Of a stretch of DNA of 15,132 nucleotides, positions 8,710-15,089 are shown in pieces. Under the pieces are notes generated by a model. That model was not told the origin of the DNA. It searched no databases and saw only the letters and a program-made list of their open reading frames with translations. Every line of letters starts with the position of its first letter. The stretch's first letter is position 1. This stretch comes from CAZEDU01 sp964511185 (GTDB lineage: Bacteria > Myxococcota > Myxococcia > Myxococcales > Myxococcaceae). The translations under genes were made by a program, and so were the position numbers. The DNA lies in the NCBI GenBank assembly GCA_964511185.1, contig CAZEDU010000126.1, forward strand, positions 1 to 15,132, in the 5' to 3' direction.

Positions 8710-9039
8710 ATGAAAAAGCTGATCATTCCTTTGGTGCTCGCGGCCGCCGCCGCGGGTTGTGGAAACGTCTGTGACCGCGCCGACGCGGCCGCCAACTCGG
8801 TCCGCCAGAAGGCCGCGGCTTGCAAGGTCACCCTGACCTTCACCAGCCGCGCCACCTGCGATCGTGGTATCGACTCGTGCAGCGACGCCGACGTCCAAAC
8901 CTTGAACAGCATCTACGACTGCCAGGAGCGGCTGCCCACGTGCGTGGTCGGTCAGGAGCAGGCCTGGGTGACGCAGCTCAACGCCTGCGCCGCCGCTGCG
9001 ACCTCGCTCTCGACCGCTTGCGCGAACGCGTTCCGCTAG
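8710..9039 (+). CDS. Small cysteine-rich lipoprotein (109 residues)
   Basis: A short secreted lipoprotein. The signal peptide MKKLIIPLVLAAAAAGC ends in a lipobox with Cys17 as the lipidated residue. The mature protein has eight further cysteines (21, 38, 50, 57, 71, 78, 93, 104), enough for four disulfides, in a mainly helical, alanine-rich chain. I recognise no family. AAGGAG sits seven bases before the ATG. The residue at +2 after the lipidated Cys is Asn, not Asp, so the E. coli inner-membrane retention rule gives no reason to expect retention; that rule may not hold here. It is 94 bases downstream of the unknown 152-residue gene and 101 bases upstream of ssb. Confidence 0.82.
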   Translation: MKKLIIPLVLAAAAAGCGNVCDRADAAANSVRQKAAACKVTLTFTSRATCDRGIDSCSDADVQTLNSIYDCQERLPTCVVGQEQAWVTQLNACAAAATSLSTACANAFR

Positions 9040-9063
9040 CCTGCAGCCACCGTCAGCCCGGTC

Positions 9064-9072
9064 TGCTATAGG
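9064..9072 (+). promoter_or_regulatory. Possible extended -10 promoter element for ssb
   Basis: TGCTATAGG (9064-9072) fits the extended -10 form TG-N-TATAxx, 69 bases before the ssb start. There is no convincing -35 at 17 bases, although extended -10 promoters can lack one. It would put the 9098-9120 inverted repeat in the leader RNA. Confidence 0.35.
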
Positions 9073-9097
9073 CGGGGGTGCAGGGCAAACCTCCAAC

Positions 9098-9120
9098 AAC
9101 TGATCCGCGACGGATCGGTT
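9098..9120. repeat. 10-bp inverted repeat in the ssb leader
   Basis: The left arm AACTGATCCG (9098-9107) and right arm CGGATCGGTT (9111-9120) are complementary around a 3-base loop. There is one T/G pair, which is still a wobble pair in RNA. It ends eight bases before the ssb ribosome binding site (AGAAGG, 9129-9134). It may be an operator for a dimeric repressor or a leader hairpin. It does not match a LexA box that I know. Confidence 0.6.
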
Positions 9121-9140
9121 CTCGAGAAAGAAGGTCAGTC

Positions 9141-9599
9141 ATGGCTGGCGGCGTGAACAAGGCGATTCTCATCGGCAACCTGGGGGCCGACCCGGAAGTG
9201 CGCTTCACCCCGGGCGGTCAGGCGGTGGCGAACTTCCGCATCGCGACGAGCGAGAGCTGGAACGACAAGAACGGCCAGAAGCAGGAACGCACCGAGTGGC
9301 ACCGCATCGTGGTGTGGGGCAAGTTGGCCGAGCTGTGCGGCGAGTACCTCAAGAAGGGCCGCCAGTGCTACGTCGAGGGGCGGCTGCAGACCCGCGAGTG
9401 GACCGACAAAGAAGGCAAAAAGAACTACACGACCGAGGTGGTCGCCAACTCGGTGGTCTTCCTGGGCGGCCGTGACAGCGGCGGCGCCGGGCGCGGCCGC
9501 GACGACTTCGGCCCGCCGCCCCCCGGCATGGACGAGGGGCCCTCCTCGGGCGGCAGCGGCCACGGCGCTCCCTCGGGCGACGACGACATTCCGTTCTAG
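9141..9599 (+). CDS. ssb: Single-stranded DNA-binding protein SSB
   Basis: A 152-residue SSB. The OB-fold domain covers about residues 1-110, with family motifs NKAILIGNLGADPEVRFTP (6-24), TEWHRIVVWGKLAE (51-64), and YLKKGRQCYVEGRLQTREW (69-87). A short Gly/Pro-rich linker follows, then the acidic tip DDDIPF, which docks replication and repair proteins. It coats single-stranded DNA during replication, recombination and repair. The ATG at 9141 was chosen because the conserved domain begins there and AGAAGG lies six bases upstream; 21 extra upstream codons in frame are not family-like. An inverted repeat sits just before the ribosome binding site, and a large stem-loop follows the stop. Confidence 0.97.
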   Translation: MAGGVNKAILIGNLGADPEVRFTPGGQAVANFRIATSESWNDKNGQKQERTEWHRIVVWGKLAELCGEYLKKGRQCYVEGRLQTREWTDKEGKKNYTTEVVANSVVFLGGRDSGGAGRGRDDFGPPPPGMDEGPSSGGSGHGAPSGDDDIPF

Positions 9600-9612
9600 T
9601 TTCGAGCGATAA

Positions 9613-9657
9613 GCGTGGGCGGCCCCGCGCGTTTGCATCCGCGTGGGCCGCTCGCGT
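9613..9657 (+). terminator. Large stem-loop after ssb, possible terminator
   Basis: GCGGCCC (9619-9625) pairs with GGGCCGC (9645-9651). The inner CGCG segments (9626-9629 and 9640-9643) can extend the stem past a single bulged T, and wobble-containing pairs extend it outwards to 9613/9657. It begins 14 bases after the ssb stop. A proper T run is missing (only a T/C-rich stretch follows), so termination may be weak or factor-assisted. Confidence 0.5.
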
Positions 9658-9771
9658 ACCCTTCGTTCCTCTTCAACCGTCGAACGCGCGGGGCCGGCGC
9701 CGTTCCCTTCTCTTCCAGGGAGTGTTGGCCCTTCGCTGATTTCCGCTGAGGAACAAACCTCCCCTACCGGG

Positions 9772-9801
9772 TTGACACGCCCAGGCCGGCTGGACGAGTC
9801 T
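9772..9801 (+). promoter_or_regulatory. Possible promoter upstream of the 359-residue lipoprotein gene
   Basis: A perfect -35 hexamer TTGACA lies at 9772-9777 in the 288-base gap between ssb and the lipoprotein gene. The best -10 at 18 bases is only GAGTCT (9796-9801), a poor match. The perfect -35 may still mark the promoter, given degenerate -10 elements in GC-rich genomes. Apart from this and the stem-loop at 9613-9657, I see nothing in the gap. Confidence 0.35.
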
Positions 9802-9887
9802 GCGCGCCCTCTTGGCGGCCGGGTAGGCGCTAGCCCGTTCTGATCAGTTTCGGAGCGGTTTTTGGACATAACGAGGCGACGACGACG

Positions 9888-10967
9888 ATGAATTTCAAAG
9901 CACTCGCGCTGGGAGCCACGGTCGGCTTCATGGCCGCGCTGATCCCTTCCTGCGGACCGACCAACACCGACAACAACAACGACGCTGGGGTGACCGACGG
10001 CGGCAACACCGACGGTGGCCGGCCGCCTGGCTGTGGCTCCGGTTACAAGGACGAATGCAAGGACGGCTGTTGTGACGCGAAGGGGCCGGGCGGCACGTGT
10101 AACCGCACGAGCAACGCGTCGCCCACCACCTGCGGCACCAACGGCGACGTCTGCGCCAACTGCACCGCGCTCCAGGCGACCTGCGACCTGCAGACCTTCA
10201 CCTGCACCGGCGGCAACACCACCGACGCCGGCACCATCGGCGCGCCGTGCGCGACCAACAACGACTGCGCGGCCATTCAGGGCGCCGTCTGCCGCAAGGT
10301 GACCCCGAACGGCGGCACCGGCACGTACACCAACGGCTACTGCACGGTCGAAGGCTGCGACCCCAACACCGCGCCCTGCGAAGAGGGCACCTGCATCGGC
10401 TTCGACCCGGTGCTCGACGAGGAGCCGCAGGCGCTGTGCTTGCGTTCCTGCACCAACCTCAACACCTTGGGCGGCATCTGCCGCAATGGCTACGCCTGCT
10501 ACGGCCTGACCAGCGGTGGTCAGCCGACGGGCGAGGGCATCTGCTGGATGTACCCGCCGCCGCTCGGGCCGCCGGCCGACAAGATCGGCAACCCCTGCGT
10601 GAACAACAACCAGTGCAACAACCCGCCGAACGACGGTGAGTGCATCACCGAGCTCAACCCCGAAGACGGCGGCTCCACCGGCTTCACCGATGGCTACTGC
10701 ATCGCCACCTGCGACACCGACCCGACCCACTGCGGCGACGGCGGCGTGTGCATCACCTTCGGGTCCGGCTCCTCGGCGGCCAGCATCTGCTTGGCGGGTT
10801 GCGCCGACGCCGGCATGGGCCAGGAGAACTGCCGCACCGGCTACGCCTGCCAGGTGGTTCAGGGCCTCGGACAGCAGGGCTTCTGCTTCCCGGACTGCAA
10901 CAACCCGGGCCGCGGCTGCCCCTCGGGTCAGACCTGCAACCAGCAGGGCTACTGCGTCTCGCCGTAG
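9888..10967 (+). CDS. Cysteine-rich lipoprotein with two ~100-residue repeats (359 residues)
   Basis: A secreted lipoprotein: signal peptide ending in ALIPSC with Cys22 as the likely lipidated residue. A low-complexity linker follows, rich in Asn, Asp and Gly (~23-46), typical of myxobacterial surface lipoproteins. The rest carries 38 further cysteines, an even number. An N-terminal cysteine cluster (~49-106) precedes two tandem repeats (~118-219 and ~234-333). Both have the order GxPC, NNxC, TxGYC, CxxF, a C-x2-3-C pair, then CRxGYAC. A short final unit (337-356) ends NQQGYCVSP. Function is unknown; the fold is probably held by disulfides outside the cytoplasm. GAGG lies 11 bases before the ATG. 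It shares its module pattern with the 664-residue protein at 13031. A strong terminator-like hairpin follows. Confidence 0.85.
   Translation: MNFKALALGATVGFMAALIPSCGPTNTDNNNDAGVTDGGNTDGGRPPGCGSGYKDECKDGCCDAKGPGGTCNRTSNASPTTCGTNGDVCANCTALQATCDLQTFTCTGGNTTDAGTIGAPCATNNDCAAIQGAVCRKVTPNGGTGTYTNGYCTVEGCDPNTAPCEEGTCIGFDPVLDEEPQALCLRSCTNLNTLGGICRNGYACYGLTSGGQPTGEGICWMYPPPLGPPADKIGNPCVNNNQCNNPPNDGECITELNPEDGGSTGFTDGYCIATCDTDPTHCGDGGVCITFGSGSSAASICLAGCADAGMGQENCRTGYACQVVQGLGQQGFCFPDCNNPGRGCPSGQTCNQQGYCVSP
10239..10544 (+). repeat. Coding repeat unit 1 in the 359-residue lipoprotein
   Basis: Residues 118-219. It aligns with unit 2 through GAPCATNNDC, the GTGTYTNGYC stretch, GTCIGF, ALCLRSC and CRNGYAC. 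Cysteine spacing is nearly the same over ~100 residues, while the residues between have diverged, so the duplication is old. Confidence 0.75.
10587..10886 (+). repeat. Coding repeat unit 2 in the 359-residue lipoprotein
   Basis: Residues 234-333. Counterparts of unit 1 are GNPCVNNNQC, GSTGFTDGYC, GVCITF, SICLAGC and CRTGYAC. It is about the same length as unit 1 and separated from it by a Pro-rich spacer (YPPPLGPPADKI). Confidence 0.75.
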
Positions 10968-10991
10968 TCGACGGACGCGGCGTTGAAGTTC

Positions 10992-11032
10992 GCGGGCGGT
11001 CCCTTCTCGAAGGGGGCCGCCCGCTTCATTTT
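10992..11032 (+). terminator. Strong terminator-like hairpin between the lipoprotein gene and hslO
   Basis: GCGGGCGG (10992-10999) pairs perfectly with CCGCCCGC (11017-11024), and the stem continues inwards as TCCC with GGGG (one wobble pair). TTCATTTT follows. It begins 24 bases after the lipoprotein stop and would end that transcript. It also ends only 17 bases before the hslO ATG and just before the hslO ribosome binding site (GGGTGG), so it may act as an attenuator or leader hairpin for hslO. Confidence 0.7.
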
Positions 11033-11041
11033 GGGTGGACC

Positions 11042-11926
11042 ATGGCCGACGAGCTCCTGAGCGGGTTGTTCCCAGACATCGACGTGAAGGTGGTCATCGC
11101 CACCGCGGCCGGTGTGGCGCGTGAGGCGCGCCAGCGGCACCAGCTGCACGCCACCGCGGCCGAGCTGCTCGCCGAGGCGCTGTGCGCCGGCGCTCTGATG
11201 GCCTCGCTGCAGAAAGAGAAGACGCGCCTCAACTTGCAGCTCGAGTGCGATGGCCTGCTGCGCGGGCTGTTCGTCGACGCCGAGAGCCAGGGCGCGGTGC
11301 GCGGGTACGTGAAGAACCCGTTCGTCGAGGTGCAGGGCGAGAAGGGGCCGTTTCGTTGGCGGCCGGCGCTCGGCAACTCAGGCTACCTCTCGGTGCTGCG
11401 CGACCTGGGCAACGGCGAGTTCTACCGCTCGTCCGTCGAGCTTCAGGCGTTCGACCTGGGCGCGGACCTGACGCGCTTTTTTCAGACCTCCGAGCAGGTG
11501 GCCACCGAGCTCGTGCTCGCGGTGGCGCCCACTTCGGGCGAGCCGCTCGGCGCGGCGGCCGGGGTGCTCTTGCAGGCGCTGCCCAGCGGCGACAAGGACG
11601 CGCTCCGTGCGCTCGCGGCCGAGCTGAAGGGCCCGGCGGGGTTGGAGGCGAAGCTCGCCGCCGAGCCGCAGTCGACCGCCGCGCACTTGGGCCAGCGGCT
11701 CTTCGCCGGCCGCGCGCTGGACGTGCTCTCGCGCTGGCCGCTCGAGTTCAAGTGCAACTGCTCGCGCGAGAAGGTCGTCGGCGCGCTCGCCACCCTCACC
11801 CAGGCCGACCTGACCGAGATGCTCGAGAAGGACGGCAAGGCCGAGGCGACCTGTCAATTCTGCGCAGCGCGTTACGAGGTCGGCCCGGAGGAGCTCCGCC
11901 GGTTGGCCGACGCCGCGCGGCAGTGA
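11042..11926 (+). CDS. hslO: Redox-regulated chaperone Hsp33
   Basis: A 294-residue Hsp33, the normal family size. The C-terminal zinc/redox switch is complete: C238-x-C240 (FKCNC), 30 residues, then C271-x-x-C274 (CQFC). In the family, these cysteines hold zinc when reduced. On oxidative plus heat or acid stress they form disulfides, unfold the linker and switch on ATP-independent holdase activity in the cytoplasm. N-terminal core motifs include GNSGYLSVLRD (111-121) and SEQVATELVLAV (150-161). The ATG at 11042 has GGTGG four bases upstream and gives the expected N-terminus (LFPDIDVKVVIATAAGVAREA). A terminator-like hairpin ends just before the ribosome binding site. The leucine dehydrogenase gene follows 57 bases downstream on the same strand. 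Confidence 0.96.
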   Translation: MADELLSGLFPDIDVKVVIATAAGVAREARQRHQLHATAAELLAEALCAGALMASLQKEKTRLNLQLECDGLLRGLFVDAESQGAVRGYVKNPFVEVQGEKGPFRWRPALGNSGYLSVLRDLGNGEFYRSSVELQAFDLGADLTRFFQTSEQVATELVLAVAPTSGEPLGAAAGVLLQALPSGDKDALRALAAELKGPAGLEAKLAAEPQSTAAHLGQRLFAGRALDVLSRWPLEFKCNCSREKVVGALATLTQADLTEMLEKDGKAEATCQFCAARYEVGPEELRRLADAARQ

Positions 11927-11983
11927 AGCGCGCGGCGGCTCGGGTTGACTTGGCGAGAGGCTGAAAGTACGAGCCGTCGGATC

Positions 11984-13015
11984 ATGGAACACTTTCCGGT
12001 GCTGCTCGAGGGCAAGTTCGAAGGCCTCCACTTCTTGAGCGACCACGTCAGCGGGCTCAAGGCGCTCGTCGGCGTGCACTCCACCCAGCTGGGGCCGGCG
12101 CTGGGCGGCACGCGCGCGCTCGCCACCTACCAGAGCGAAGACGAGGCGGTGACCGACGTGCTCCGGCTCGCGCGCGGCATGACGTACAAGGCCGCGCTGG
12201 CGGGGCTGCAATTGGGAGGCGGCAAGGCGGTCATCATGTTGCCGAAGGGCAGCTTCGACCGCGCCAAGCTGTTCGAGGCGTTCGGCCGCGCGGTCGAGTC
12301 GCTCAAGGGCCGCTACATCACCACCGAGGACTCGGGCACCAGCCCCGACGACATGGAGTACGTCCAGCGCCACACCAAGCACGTGGTGGGGCTCAAGGCG
12401 ACGAGCGGAGATCCTTCGCCCATCACCGCTTACGGCGTGGTGCGCGGAATGGAGGCGGTCGCCAAGCACGTGTTCGGCAAGGCCGAGCTCAAGGGGCTCC
12501 GGGTGACGCTGCTGGGGGTCGGTCACGTGGGCTACGCGCTCGCCGGCGAGCTGCACAAGCGCGGCGTGAAGCTCTTCGCCGCCGACATCCAGGCGCAGAA
12601 CCTGGAGCGCGCGGTGAAGGACTTCGGCGCCACGCCGATGGGCGACCGCGAGCTGCTCTCGATGGAGGCGGACATCTTCGCGCCGTGCGCGCTGGGGGCG
12701 ATCATCAACGACCAGACGCTCGAGCTGCTCAAGGTGCGCGCGGTGGCAGGCGCGGCGAACAACCAGCTCAAGGAGCCGCGGCACGGGCAGGCGCTGGCCG
12801 CGCGCGGCATCGTCTACGCGCCCGACTACGCCATCAACGCCGGCGGGCTGATCAACGTCGCGCAAGAGGTCCAAGGTTACAGCCGCGACGAGGCGCTCGA
12901 GCGCGCGGGGAGAATCTTCGACACCATCGACAAGCTCCTGGCGCGCGCCAAGGCCAGCGGTGAGCGGCCGGAGCAGGTGGCCGACCGGATGGTGGAAGAG
13001 CGGTTGGGGCTGTAA
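11984..13015 (+). CDS. ldh: Leucine dehydrogenase (Glu/Leu/Phe/Val dehydrogenase family)
   Basis: A 343-residue amino-acid dehydrogenase of leucine dehydrogenase length. It catalyses NAD-dependent reversible oxidative deamination of leucine and other branched-chain amino acids to 2-keto acids. Seen features are MTYKAALAGLQLGGGK with the two active-site lysines (69 and 81), the TEDSGT loop with Asp116, and SPITAYGV. The Rossmann motif GVGHVG (178-183) is followed by an acidic Asp201, consistent with NAD over NADP. The long conserved run APCALGAIINDQ ... AGAANNQLKEPRHG ... YAPDYAINAGGLINVA closely matches Bacillus leucine dehydrogenase as I recall it. In myxobacteria, leucine-derived isovaleryl-CoA feeds iso-branched fatty acids, a plausible role. 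Start: ATG at 11984 gives a family-like N-terminus, though its ribosome binding site is weak; an in-frame TTG at 11945 is less likely. Substrate preference is not proven by sequence. Confidence 0.93.
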   Translation: MEHFPVLLEGKFEGLHFLSDHVSGLKALVGVHSTQLGPALGGTRALATYQSEDEAVTDVLRLARGMTYKAALAGLQLGGGKAVIMLPKGSFDRAKLFEAFGRAVESLKGRYITTEDSGTSPDDMEYVQRHTKHVVGLKATSGDPSPITAYGVVRGMEAVAKHVFGKAELKGLRVTLLGVGHVGYALAGELHKRGVKLFAADIQAQNLERAVKDFGATPMGDRELLSMEADIFAPCALGAIINDQTLELLKVRAVAGAANNQLKEPRHGQALAARGIVYAPDYAINAGGLINVAQEVQGYSRDEALERAGRIFDTIDKLLARAKASGERPEQVADRMVEERLGL

Positions 13016-13030
13016 AGGGACGGAAGGCGC

Positions 13031-15025
13031 GTGCGCGTCGTCGCCCGTCCAGCGGTGTGCTTCGCCGCGGCCGCGCTGCTCGCCTGGAGCGCGTGCCAGC
13101 CGTCCTCCAGCGCGAAGGATGCGGGCAGGTCCTGCGACGCCTCACACGAGTGCGGTGAGGCGGTGTGCCGCCGCGGCGCCTGTGTCCAGGCCGCGTGCCA
13201 AGACGACGTGGAGTGCGGGTTGGGCGAGCGCTGCCGCGACGGCGGGTGCCGCTTCGAAGGGTGCACCGCGGACGACCAGTGCGCGAGCGGGCTGTGCGAC
13301 GAGGCGCACTTCAGCTGCGCCGAATGCCAGAAAGACGCCGACTGCCCCGAGGGTCGGCCGCGGTGCCTGCCGAGCCAGACGTGCGCGCAGTGCCAGAGCG
13401 ACTCGGACTGCGCCGAAGGCGGGCCCGCCCACTGCGACGTGGCGAGCGGCGCGTGCGTGCACTGCACCGAAGACGCGCACTGCCCCCAAGGGCTTCGCTG
13501 CGGCGGCGAGAAGCGCTGCCGAGGCCAACCGCTCGGCGCGCCGTGCGCGGTGGCCCAGGCCTGCGACGTGGGGCTGTCGTGCGTGAACGCGGGCACCGGC
13601 AACCGCTGCATGCAGGCGTGCAGCCTCTACGGCGCCGACTGTCCCCCAGGGGAAATTTGCTTCCAGCTCTCCTTCAGCGGCTCGAGCGCGTTGGTGTTCG
13701 ACCGGGGCGGGCCGGTGGGCGTGTGCGCGCCGCCGCTCGCGGGATTCAAAGTCGAAGGCCAGGCGTGTGACGCCAACCAGCTCTGTCAACCGAACCTGGC
13801 GTGCGTTCCCCAGAGCGCGAGCGAGGCGGTGTGCCGGCCGTTCTGCGACCCCACCGCGCCCAGCTGCGTGCCGGGCGAGCCGTGCCACGCGTTCCCTGGC
13901 GACTTCTCGGGGCACCAGTACGGCCTGTGCTACCCCGACAACGGCTACGGCGCGCCGTGCACCGGGGACGCGCAGTGCGGCGCCGCGCTCGGTTGCGGGC
14001 CGCGGCTCGACCCGTCGGCCATCGAAGGCCTGTCGAACGCGTGCCTCTTCTCGCCGGGCGCGAAGAAAGGGCTCGCCCCGTGCGCGACGGAGGGCGCGGA
14101 CGGAGGGCGCGTGGCCAACGGCGACGTCTGCCGCAGCGGCATCTGCGCGGGGGACACGGCGTTCACCGGCGAGCCGTTCTTCTGCTTCGCCGCGTGCGAG
14201 ACCGACCTCGACTGCGCGCTCACCGCGCAGCCGGGGCGTTGCGAGGGCGCGTTCTTCTTCCTGGCAGGCACGCGCGTCGCGGAGCTCAAGGGGTGCCGGC
14301 CGGTGTGCCGCGCGCCCGACGGGTGCGCGGCGTACGGCGCGCGCTTCACCTGCGGCGGCGCGGTCGAGGTGCCGACGGTCGGGCCCGAGCGCTGGACGCA
14401 GGGCTGCACGCCGATGCCGCCCGATGCCGGGGCGGGGGTGGGCGAGGCGTGCGGCGCCGACAGCGAGTGCCTGTCGGGCCGCTGCGACCGGCGCGATGGC
14501 CGCGGCGTGGCGCGCGAAGGGCGCTGCGTGCACCCGTGCTTCGACGCGTCGGACTGTCTGACGCGCGATGGGCGCGACGGCGGCGCGCCGGTGGACGCGG
14601 GCGTGGCGTGCCGAGATGTCGTGCAGATTCTCTCGGCCGGGGCGGATCAGCTCGCCGGAACCCTGGACGACCGCCGCGCGATCATCTCCGCGTGCGTGGG
14701 CGAAGCCTGCGACGAAGCGGCGGACTGCGCTTCGGGCACGCACTGCGTCCCGCTGCCCGACCCCATGCATCCCGATATGCAGTTTGTGCTCGCGTGCCGG
14801 CCCAAGAGCGCCTCGGGCGCGCTCGTGGCGGGCGCGGTGTGCCAAACCGACGCCGAGTGCGAGAGCGGGGCCTGCGCGCGCTCCCTCTTATCGCCCGGTA
14901 CCCGGCGGTGCTTCACGCCCTGCGGTCAGGCCCAAGTCTGTCCCCACGGGGGAACGTGCGCGCCTCAGGCCTTCGCCTTCACCTCGCCCGACGGCACGTT
15001 GCACGCGTTCGACGGCTGCGAATGA
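13031..15025 (+). CDS. Large cysteine-rich modular lipoprotein (664 residues)
   Basis: A secreted protein with 78 cysteines by my count. The signal peptide (~1-21) ends WSAC, so Cys22 is probably lipidated, although Trp at -3 of the lipobox is unusual. Residues ~35-163 form about six short units of the form CxxDxxCxxGxxC (CTADDQCASGLC, CQKDADCPEGRPRC, CTEDAHCPQGLRC). From ~169 on come longer modules opening with GxxC (GAPC 169, GQAC 243, GAPC 307, GEAC 471, GEAC 557, GAVC 601). Several of these carry a later C-x2-3-C pair and a C-x4-6-C, as in the 359-residue lipoprotein. The style matches myxobacterial cysteine-rich repeat proteins; function is unknown, perhaps surface adhesion or structure. 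It starts with GTG 15 bases after the leucine dehydrogenase stop, with AAAGGGA ten bases upstream, so co-transcription is likely. Confidence 0.85.
   Translation: MRVVARPAVCFAAAALLAWSACQPSSSAKDAGRSCDASHECGEAVCRRGACVQAACQDDVECGLGERCRDGGCRFEGCTADDQCASGLCDEAHFSCAECQKDADCPEGRPRCLPSQTCAQCQSDSDCAEGGPAHCDVASGACVHCTEDAHCPQGLRCGGEKRCRGQPLGAPCAVAQACDVGLSCVNAGTGNRCMQACSLYGADCPPGEICFQLSFSGSSALVFDRGGPVGVCAPPLAGFKVEGQACDANQLCQPNLACVPQSASEAVCRPFCDPTAPSCVPGEPCHAFPGDFSGHQYGLCYPDNGYGAPCTGDAQCGAALGCGPRLDPSAIEGLSNACLFSPGAKKGLAPCATEGADGGRVANGDVCRSGICAGDTAFTGEPFFCFAACETDLDCALTAQPGRCEGAFFFLAGTRVAELKGCRPVCRAPDGCAAYGARFTCGGAVEVPTVGPERWTQGCTPMPPDAGAGVGEACGADSECLSGRCDRRDGRGVAREGRCVHPCFDASDCLTRDGRDGGAPVDAGVACRDVVQILSAGADQLAGTLDDRRAIISACVGEACDEAADCASGTHCVPLPDPMHPDMQFVLACRPKSASGALVAGAVCQTDAECESGACARSLLSPGTRRCFTPCGQAQVCPHGGTCAPQAFAFTSPDGTLHAFDGCE
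13133..13525 (+). repeat. Six short cysteine-rich units in the 664-residue lipoprotein
   Basis: Codons 35-165 encode about six tandem units of roughly 20-24 residues. Each has a C-x4-C-x(4-7)-C core with an acidic residue before the second cysteine. The units are degenerate at DNA level, so this is a protein-level repeat. Confidence 0.7.
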
Positions 15026-15055
15026 GGCCCAGGAGGGCTGCCGCTCTAGCGCGGG

Positions 15056-15074
15056 AACCACTGGCGGTGGTTTT
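15056..15074 (+). terminator. Small terminator-like hairpin after the last gene
   Basis: AACCAC (15056-15061) pairs with GTGGTT (15067-15072) around a 5-base loop, and two more T residues follow. The stem is short and the T run is brief. It lies 31 bases after the stop at 15025. Confidence 0.4.
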
Positions 15075-15089
15075 GCTCTGAAGGGGAAG

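Noticed and set aside
9078..9140. 21-codon upstream extension of ssb
   Set aside because: It runs through the inverted repeat, has Pro/Arg-rich non-family sequence, and the conserved SSB N-terminus with its own ribosome binding site begins at 9141.
9135..10730. A 531-codon open frame on the - strand across ssb and the lipoprotein gene
   Set aside because: It spans two well-supported + strand genes and their spacer and is Val/Ala/Arg-rich without motifs.
11945..11983. TTG start giving a longer leucine dehydrogenase
   Set aside because: The extra 13 residues are not family-like. Both starts have poor ribosome binding sites, so the ATG is preferred on family length.
13142..14845. A 567-codon open frame on the - strand opposite the 664-residue lipoprotein
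   Set aside because: Ala/Arg/His-rich shadow of the cysteine-rich gene; no recognisable domain.
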